From Hermodice carunculata (taxonomy: Eukaryota > Annelida > Polychaeta > Eunicida > Amphinomidae): 64,000 nt of DNA. Shown here piece after piece: positions 45,940 to 56,700 of the stretch. The notes under the pieces are model-generated. The model was not told where the DNA came from and searched no databases. It was given only the letters and a program-made list of their open reading frames with translations. How positions within the stretch are numbered: the first letter of the stretch is position 1; each line of letters starts with the position of its first letter. The stretch lies in NCBI GenBank assembly GCA_964020975.1, contig OZ026629.1:53526231-53590230 (forward strand), written 5' to 3'. Both the position numbers and the translations under genes were made by a program.

Positions 45940-48900
45940 GTATAATGAAGAGTTTTAAACATTTTGAAACGTCATGATGGTGCAGTGATACTGTTCCATG
46001 CCATATTGGAATCTGCGCCATGTCAGAATATTCCCGCAATACACAGTGTTATGTGAGAATTCCGATACAGCGCACTCATGTGGCAATCGCATACACAGCG
46101 GCAGGCATTGTTGACGATACAATGAACATCCGAGAACACAATCTCAAATTGAAAGTGCCATAAAGCATACATTTTACCTTCTCAAATATTGGGAAATATA
46201 TTTTGTGCTCACCATAGCAGTATGATAGGATACTATCATTGAAAATAAATTTGAACAAGAAACAGTCTGAACCCATATGAAAATTTACAGTTACAGTTAG
46301 GTCCATCAAAGGCTCATAAATGTAGGAACTAATTTCGAATTCCAACATGGTTGTGACCCATATGAGAATTTACAAGAAATTGTGTATGTTAATGTGGCAC
46401 CAAATTACCAGAATTCAAGAGGACCATGAAAGGCCCAGAGCTAGAGAAGTAACACCTGTGAATGGATGAAAGAATGAAACATCACGCTCACTTAATGAAA
46501 ACATTTAGTACAAAGCCAACTGTGATTCACTTTGCCAAGTATTGCCATGTTATAAACATTAGAATGCAATATTCTCGCTTAGTTCATGTTCTCGGAATTC
46601 CCAAAATGCGCAGCGCCATCTGGAAATATTGTCACCTGGCACAGATTCCTACGAGTGTCATTCCCTTGACCTGAACGGCTCTTGACGTTCCTCCCGATAA
46701 CTGTCAAATTTGACATGTTGCCCTTGTGGTGTAAAATCAATGGATTGTGACAAACCTTTTGGTATTTGGATTATGTGTTGAGGGGCTAGGAGGTGTTAAA
46801 AACAGGAAAGCAGCATGTAGGGTGCTTTGTTTTGCTTTCTCCAGGGCTTCTAACCGTAACCAGTATTTTTGGTAGACAGTAACTTTGGTGGTCAGTATCG
46901 ATGGGTTCGTATCTGTACAGAATAAGAGGACGGCCATTCTGCCAGTTGCCCTTGTGGTTTCGTACTGGGCAACTTCCATGCAGGCCTTAGCTGATGCTGA
47001 AGGTATCAACTGTACACAAGTGTAGATCAATATTGAGCCATGTTCATATTTAACATTATGATGTTCAGGGGAAAAAAAAAAGCAATTCAAATCCTTTTCC
47101 TGTTAAGTCAGAGTCAAAAGATTATTTTCTTGGGATGGGTTGGGCATTCAGCTTGCTCTAAGGTAAGGTGTCAACCGTGGGTATGCCATTGTGATAGAAC
47201 ATATATGTGATTCTGATTAAAATTATTTTTAATTTATTCTCTATTATTTTAAAACACATTTTACCTTCAGCCAGGGTTGGTCAGTGCAGGAGGTAAAGTG
47301 TTCAATTCCTTTCACTAAGGGGGAAAAAAAGCAAAAGTAGAGAAAAAATATACGTATTTTTCAAAATTAAAGCTTCATGTATCTCTCAATATGGATCAAT
47401 GGTTATCATAAAATCTGTATTTTAAGCTGATGTGTCTTTTAATAATTTTTACCACTGCTTGCTGCAGCATATAGGTTAGCATGGCAAACCAGGCTGGTGT
47501 TCTATAGGGATTTGATGTTGAACTTGCTCTTTATCCACACGTATAATGAAAAAGAAAGAAAGAAAATGTCTTAAATAATGGCAGCAGGGGTGGTTGTGCA
47601 AGTTGCAGAAAGACCTGGATCCCAAGCCCTGGTGTGAAAGAAAATGTTGCTGAATGGATGTACCTGTAGCTACTTTCACCCTGAGGTGGCCACATACAGC
47701 AAATATTGCTGTGCCTTACAAAATAACAATTTATATTTTTGTGGTATGTCTGGTACTTTATGCCAACATAATAAATGTGCAGTACACTGGTCTAAGGCAT
47801 GATCAGACTATTAACAGGTTCTTGTGCAGTCATGAAGTAAACAAAATTTTTTTAGGGAGGATGTTGTGTAATTAAAGTTCTGTGGTGGTTGTTACTTCAT
47901 CTCTCTTGGTTAACATTTGGGGAGGGAAGGTTTGATGGTTACTGGTTCTTTCTGAGTATTTTAATAGGATTTGTATGCATCAGTGAATTTGAAGAAAAAA
48001 TATAAATGGCTGCTCTAGCCTTGTGCATGATAAAGGAAATGTGACGAATTTTGATAGTGGTCTTGTCATGAGCTTGTTTCATCAGAACATGAAAATAAAT
48101 AGTATATTATTTTTACAATTCTGAATAGAACACAAAAGGGGAGTACAAAATACGTATAATGTAAGGCTGTGAATCAGCCTATAGGGAAATTATTTATTTT
48201 TTATTGAAGATCAAATTGTGTCAATCTAACTGCACTTATCATTCCGTGTACATATGAAGTGCACAGTCCAAAGTGATAGAAAGAGTAGCCAAAACTGTGT
48301 TCATGAAAAATACTTTCCTGATAAACAGACCAATCACCATGTTTTATCCACGAGGTCTGCTCTTTGGTGACATGATCACTGTTTAGGGCTGAAAAAGTGA
48401 CTAGATATCTAATTGGTCTACTTTGGTTATCATGGTAAAAGACTGCAGTGCAAGTCACACATTCTGCCAATGGTCAAAGGGATAATCAGATTAGCCCATT
48501 CTAATAAAAACAAGTGACAACCTGTGGCATTCTGCGGGACATCATTTATAATACCATATTTTTGGATCCACCAATTGTGCACAATGGAACCGTTTGGTCT
48601 GAATGTCATGGGAAAATAGGCACGCTTGCCCAGTCTTATGCTAAATTTTACAGTTCACGTGCCCGATTTTCCCCATGACAGCATTTGCATTGCACTTGTT
48701 GAGGACAGGGAAGGAATATTTCTGTCCATAACAGATTGCTAAATAAAGGAACAAAGGTTTTTACAGTACTACTATTGGGAATAATTCATTCCCCAATACA
48801 GTGCAGACCCCATACTTCCCTATGGGTGCCACTGCACTAGCCTGGGCATCATTAACCCCACAGCTGGGGGCAGTGAAACTTGCCCTCCACCCACTGAGAA

Positions 48901-51900
48901 TCTCTACTCCAGTGAGGAACCACCCACGGGGAAGAATCCTCCCTCCCTGACAACAGATTGTTTACATGTGCAGATATGTGCGACCAACCCGTGACTGCAC
49001 ATGATTTTACACCACAAGGTCAACATGTCAAATTTGACCGTTATCAGGAGGAACGTCAAGAATCCCTTCCAGTGCATGGCCAGTTACGTAACTATGTTAC
49101 TAAGGCCGATGTCACCCCAGTATATAAATACCAAGAGCTTTCCATTAAAAATTGAGTCTCTGATGAGCTTTGGTGAAGGGCGAAACCGGTCAGACTTTTT
49201 GTTACTGTTCCCTGAATCGGTCATACACGATCTGTTCATTTACAGTTTCTAAATACTGTGTGCAATCAAACTGCCAGGTTTCGCCGTCCTGGGACTTGCT
49301 GTGTTTTTCCATTTATAATACCAGACTGCCATCAGAGGCAGCTATGATGGATGAATATCTATATCAAACATTAACATTTTGCCAACTAAACGACGTTCAT
49401 GTTTATTTGTATAGTGACAATTCAGGGCTTGAAATAGGGCATGCCCACTTGTCCATAGTGATCCTGCTGCAGACAAGTACTTCGGACACTGGACGTGTGC
49501 AGATCAATATGTCTTGATATTTTTTGTGTCTTGCGGAAAAGTGGAAATAGTTTTATATTTGTAACGCCACAAATTTGCAGCTCATTTTTGTTTTTTTACA
49601 GGTATATGTTGTTAATAAGAAAAATACTGTTGGTGGTTGTGGTGTAACTCTTGGGATGGTGAGACTGACTTTTGATGGTGTGAACCAAGATCAAATTTTA
49701 ATTGTAGCTTTTGTTTTTTCAGAAGAAACAATGTGCCTTGTTTGAAATAGCAGAAGTTGTACCAGTTATGACCAATGACTATGAAGACAGCATATTAAGG
49801 GGGGCAAAGGTAGGTTTACAAGCTAGTGGTCATCAACTGACACTAAATAAGACAACCCTCTACCCACACACACATTTGGCATCTGGAAACTTGGTCTAAT
49901 TTGCATCCCTGTTTGTGAACAAAAACATGTCGTCAGACTAGGCATAATTTTGTGGTCAGGTTTGCAAAACTGATATCTGTTTATATGATGTGGTACTGTA
50001 AGATTTGAAATGAACTGCAAGGGACTTCCATCTATTTGTTTGGATCACTAGTCAACAAGCACAAGACCTATTAACATACTCTTCACCCTGTCGTCATTTA
50101 CATAATTAATATATGCGATGTAGATATAAAAATTATGAAGTAATGCTTTCATGTGAAATACATGTGGTGTAATGTTTAAAATAATGTAGAAAGTTGTAAT
50201 ATCAGGTGTGAAAGGAATATGATGTGTTGTAAAAGCACTTGCTGTGGAAAATAAAGAGTGCAGCAAAGAGTTCTTAACCAGATATCTCCATTATTAAAAG
50301 TGAGCGTAGAGACAAAGACTGAAATCCTCATGCCATCATACTGAAATTCCAGATTAATTTAGGTTAGTTTCTATGAACTAAAAGTTAAACCTGGCCTGCT
50401 ATCCTCACTGTATCTATTTATGTCTTTGTATGTAAAGGATGAAGCCTACTCATTTGAGAGCTCAAAGGAACTGCTGGAGAAAGATGTAGTTCAACTCCAT
50501 GCTCCCAGGTGGCAGTCCATGCGCAAGGTATGTATGTCGATACAAGGCATGAATACAGTAGTCTCCCTTTTGAACAACCACCCCTAGCGCCAACCAAAAA
50601 GCGATCATAAAATGCAGATGGTCACTCATTGGGGAACCACATATTTATGACCTCAGCAGCTCAAATCAAGGTTGGTCTTTCCTAGGTAGCAAGGTACACT
50701 AATTTCTGCCACCACCAGTTCATCAATTATTAAATTTAACAAATTACAACCCGTAAAATGTTTGTTTCAATAAAGTCCTCTTGTCTGGGTGCTGAAAGAT
50801 GTGTTTCACAACTTGAAAATGTTTTCCGGTCTTGAGTTTTTTTTATTTCTCCTTCACATTGAATGGGCCTGATGCATTGCCAGGTACGGAACCTTCACTT
50901 GCAAAGACGTAATCAGCTTGAACTGTCGTAAAATTGTTGTCGTGGCATTACTCACTGTCTTAACTTTATTTTACACATTCGGTAGAGCCAAACTCACCGC
51001 AATTCATAAGTTACGGATCAAAATAAGACTCCGCATTTTCCCATTGCCACCACGTGTGTTTTAGCTGCCATGTTTACCTTGCTCTGAAGCGTGGGAAAAA
51101 TGAATCGGGCCACTTCGTCAGTGTCGGTTGCACACTCAAGGAGCCAAGCGGGTGTTTGATCGGTGTTCCATATGATTTTGATCTAGCGAAAGTTATCATC
51201 GTTCATTTCATAGACTATACTATGATAAAACATGGTTCAATTAGAAATGAGAATCATAAATAATGCTTTTCTGTGGCTCTCTGCTTATTTGCCACGGTTA
51301 GGTTAGGTTTTGCTTGCAAAAAAGTGATGACCATGTGGGTCTACGATCTCCGGGAAACGAAGATTGTTCTGCACTTTCCAGAGAGTATTGGCAACCTTCA
51401 TCCTGCATTTGGATTTGAAGCATTCAAGATGGATGATATGAACGATCATGAGTGGGAGTGAATCATTTAATTTACTTCCCATCACAAGTAAATTTCTGCT
51501 GATCATTATGAGGTTTAGTTCAGAAAACAAATCCATAATATGCCAGCATACAGGGAAAGAAATATGGTGGTTGAAAGATTGTTCTGCACTTTCCAGAGAG
51601 TATTGGCAACCTTCGTCCTGCATTTGGATTTGAAGCATTCAAGATGGATGATATGAACGATCATGAGTGGGAGTGAATCATTTAATTTACTTCCCATCAC
51701 AAGTAAATTTCTGCTGATCATTATGAGGTTTAGTTCAGAAAACAATCCATAATATGCCAGCATACAGGGAAAGAAATATGGTGGTTGAAATCCTCTGTGA
51801 TCCGCTATGGAGAGGCTTGATACATGCGGAGTATGCCACATTCACTGCCATTGTAAAAATGTAAATAAATGGAAAGATCCAACGCTGATCAGAACTTGAA

Positions 51901-53743
51901 ATAGAGAGGAATAGATACTGATTGATCAAATTAAATACTTTTTCAAGGTAATTTACTGTAGAAAGAAATCCTTTATTGTTTGCACTCAATAAATTTGACA
52001 AGAACCATGTCAATTTTGTAACTATGGGTGAGTTGAGTGCGTATATTTTGTTGGCTGACTTGAATCGTAGTGGCCGGATATGGCTCAAATTAGTGTTATG
52101 CAGTTGCAAAATTTGTTCATTTTGCATGGTCGCTTTGAACATGTGGTTGTTCATCAGATGTAAATTATTAAAAAAAATGTTGGCGACCAAATGTGGTCAT
52201 TCAAACCAGGCTGTCGCTCATTGGATGGGTTGTTCAAGACAGGGACTACTGTATTTATTTCCCACCATAACTGCATACCTGGTTGTTTTTGGAACCATAG
52301 TCTCATCTGCCGAGATGTGGGCAAGCGGGATATTAATTATGTTTGGGACATAAAGAAGACGTAGTACAAGCAGATGGAAATTTATTCTTATATCCAATTT
52401 AGGAAGCACTAAATGAATACAACTTTGGCATATGGAAACATAAATTTCTCTGAAGGATAAGAAATTTGTGAGAAAGGGGTATCTAGTCTCATGGCATGTG
52501 TGTCCTCCATGATTGACCATTGTGAACCCCTGCAAATGCTACCGCTAATTTTTAACTTTTGGGGTGAAAGTGTGCACACTTGATGTGCATTACAAGGAGA
52601 CCTATTTCTGATTCGAAATATTTTTTATTTTTTTTTCATTTGAATTAAGAACACTGGTCATTGCGATGGACTTGCCAATACTGTACATGTGTATGCAAAC
52701 TGACTACAATGTACATTTGGTCCCAATGAAGGCAACGTCTAAGGGCTGGACTCCATTTGCACAAAAGAAGAATTATTTAGTGCCAAACATATCAGTTTTG
52801 CCTGCAATAAGACCAACTGCTATTTGCAAATAACTTGTAAAATAAGCAAGATAATATGATTTTGCACTGTAAAAATGAGTCCCATGTGGTAACGGTCATT
52901 TCCAGTAAATTACTGCAGAATAAATATATGCAATTTTAGAGATGTATCGAGCATGACAACGCCACAACTGGCACTGGGGAACCACAAAAGGTCAGCATGG
53001 CACTAGCAGTGACTGGCACTTGAGGAGTTAAGAATCATGTTGACGGATCCTAATAAAAATGTGGTTGTCCGATAGGGCGGCACCTTGAACTTGTCATTTG
53101 ACCTGAGGATTTTATCTGGTTGACCAGGGCTCTTGGACAACTGTTGATGTCCAGCCCTGGAAGATTAAAACTGCACTTGATGCTTGTAAGAGATAAAGAT
53201 TAAATGTATGTAATTCTTTCACTAAGGGAACCAGTTTCTGTGGATTGGTATGGATGTGACTTCATTTAATATGCAAAGCAACATCTGTTTAAATCAGTGA
53301 TTAATTTTAATGTGTTACTTTTCAATTGGGTTGCTAATGGATATTACTTATATTATACCAGTATCATGAATTTACGCTGGTGTGATTTAACATTTTGAAT
53401 TGCAGTGCGAAAGCTTGTCCTTCATTCTTGAATGGTGAAGATTCATTATGTCTAACTGTATTCTACCTGTAACAAAATGTTTTTGTTTTTTTTTCCCACA
53501 GGATGTTATTGGCTGCACAACAGAAATGGACTTCTTTCTTTGGCCAAGGAATGACATTGATCATATTCAGTGCTTATTGTTTTCCCGATGGAAAGGTGAA
53601 GAAGAGGAACCTTTCAAACCACTTGAGGCAAGTAGATTACTGACAGAGATGTAAAGAGGTCTGTCTGGGAAGAACATGACAGTTGTGGCTGCAGATTTCA
53701 AAGAATGCAGGGCAACATACATGTACACACATGCACACACGCA

Positions 53744-53784
<41 letters not shown>

Positions 53785-56700
53785 ACATCTATATATACGT
53801 ACATACATACACTGTATATATATAAGGGGCACCTAGGAAATGGAAATCCAAAGCTAGATCATTTTACAACATCAGAAATGGGAATTCTTTGAAAGTTTAA
53901 TTGAATTTGAGTAGATGAGCAGCTTTATTTATATTTAATTTAATTTGTATCAAAATATGCTGTTTGTGAGACATCAAATGTCATAAAACAGGGCAAGCCC
54001 TACTCTTTGGGACAATGAAGTTTTCAGGCTGGACAAGTAAAATGTTAGGGTTTGATAGAGATTAACCAACTGCCCCTCAGAATTAAAAAAAATGGTGTTG
54101 GACAAGAACTATAATTCCTTAATGTTAAACCCTGCAAAAGTGTATAACTTGGGAGAAATCTAGAAAAAAGACTTAGCAAAATTAGAGTAAATCTCCCTTT
54201 TTTATCAGTTGTAGAGAACACTACATCTATTAGTAAAACTATGCAAGACATCTTTATATACAACTATAAAACTATGTATTTATTCTTGGTGGAAGCTGAG
54301 ACTAACCTAGTCATAATGGAAGGTTCATACTGATCTGTCTTCATCAAACTCAGCAGATTCAAGTGGCATGTTATATTTTGGTGCAAAGTCAACATTTTGA
54401 CTAATTTCTTAACAATGCATAACATTGTACTCTTGCAGTCATAGCCCAACATGTGGTGTTCAGCATCTGAGAAATAGCTTTACAAGGCACAAAATAACTG
54501 GATTTACATAGCCATTTGCTAATCAAAATGATAAAATTGCAAGTCAAAAACGAGAATGGCTAGCCAATTCTATAATTCATTTGAATACTTGACAAATCAT
54601 TTTGCACTAGTTGAAGGGGAATTGGCCAATCAAGGTTGAAAATGTAATTTTTCCCTGGCTGTTTTGGCTCAGGACCTAATAGGTAGCATTGTAGGCTAAT
54701 GTTGTTGCATATACAAATGGATGAAGATTCTTTGACCTGCCATCCTAAAGGTGGTTTTTAATCAAACTTCTTTGAACTTATTTAACAGAGCTGAATTTCA
54801 TCAAATGGGACAACTATGTTTGGCCAGCCAAATTGGCACCAATAGTTTCTATTTCGTGATTCTTACACTTGTTAAATTACATACAAGTACAACATTGTGG
54901 AAACACATGGTCAGAGTCAACCAGTGCTACTGTAGTTTTGAATGGTGTGCAGAATTTGCATTTGATAATTGCAGGCAGAGTTCCAGTTCAGTCATGCAGA
55001 TTATGAGAAGCAGTTGATGCGTTTGCTTGCAAGGAAGGACAAGACAGGTCTCATTATCAACAATCCTGCACAGTCTATGTTCCTATTTATTGACAGACAA
55101 CACCTGCAGGTATCATTGTCATTCAGTTTTATTCCCATATGTCATTCACACTTATCTGAACAGTCACTGTGTGGCAGTCAGTTTGAACATTTGTATCACA
55201 TGTACAGTAGTCCCTTTTCTGTAAGACCCCCTTTTGGGAGACCCTCTGCATTATGTGAACATTTTTCGCTGTGCAAAAGGACCTTCTAATGATAATTTAC
55301 CTCTTTTGGGAGACCACCTGTAGAACCTAACCAAGGACCACCCAAACTTACTCCAAAACACCACCTATCCATCCAGAAAATCGTCATTTGAGACAAGTAA
55401 AACCCAGATATTGTACAAGAATGATAAAGTAATTTGTCAAAACAAGTTTACAAATGAAAAATATGTTTATAATACCATTATATGACTAAACACATGACTG
55501 CAAGATGGAATGGGGTGTAAGAAGTGAACATCAGTCATGTTTAAATCTAAATAATGCATGGGATTTCAAAGTAATGGTTAGTTGTTGAGCAAGTGGTGCA
55601 AGAGTGAAACCTTCTTTGGGAGACCACATGCTTTTTTTGACTGCTTCTTGAATGGCACTAGGGGTGGTCTCTCAAGGCAGGGACTACTGTACATATATAT
55701 GATCAATGCATGTGGCTTTGGTTAACTGCACACTGTGTATATGGTTATAAATCGCACATTTACAGCTGCTGACTGAATTTGTGCATACCTTTGGAATCTA
55801 ACTTAAAATTTATATAAATTCATACTTACCTGGAAATCAACTGGGGATAAACTGATGCTTTGCATGTGAGCCATGCTGTATATGTATTGGATGCTCCTCT
55901 GTAGAAAAGGCACACAGGGCTAAAAAATTAGGTCTGATTGCCTGAGGAACGTAAAAAAAGAGCAAAAGACAAGTGCTGGCCTGGTTGCATTTATTATGCA
56001 TCCCCCAGAGGAGGGATGCATATACAGTTGTCCCTGTTTTGAAGGACCCCTCCGATGAGCGACCACCTGGTTTGAACGACCACATTTGTCCGCCAAAGTT
56101 GTTTTTCTTTAATAATTTGCCTCTTGGGAAGGACCACCGGTTAAACGGGACCAGCGACCATGCAAAATGAATAGACTTTGTGACCACAAAACACAAATTT
56201 GAGCCATATTCAGCCATTACGCCTCAAGTTGGCCAAGAAAACACATGCACGCAACTCACCCAGTTATAAAATTGACATGATTCTTGTCGAACTTAGTTAG
56301 TGCAAACAATAAAGGACTTCTTTCAACAGTAAATTTCCTAAAACAATTTTTTAATTTGATCAATCTGTATCGATTCCTCATTTCAAATTTTCGCGTAGGG
56401 TCTTTCCATTTATTTACATTTTTACAAGGCAGTGAATGTGGCAGGCCTCTCCATAGCAGATATGAGAGATTCGACCACTATATTTCTTTCTCTGTATGAC
56501 GGGATATTATAGATTGTTTTATGAACTAAACTTCATAATGATCGGCAGAAATTTACTTGTGATGGGAACTTGATCGCTCGCACTCCTAATCGTTCACATA
56601 ATCCATCTTGAAATGATTCAAATCCAAATGCACGACGAAGGTTGCCGATGATCTCCGGAAATGTCCAAAACAATCTTAGTCTTTTCCCAGAGATCGACAA

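Noticed and set aside
51054-51461. Host gene in C6orf62 intron 3
   Set aside because: The frames lie inside TA-flanked transposon copy A, recur in copy B and have stops. They are better read as transposon content.
55837-56217. 126-codon minus-strand frame
   Set aside because: It crosses the left boundary of transposon copy B, so it is not a coherent gene.
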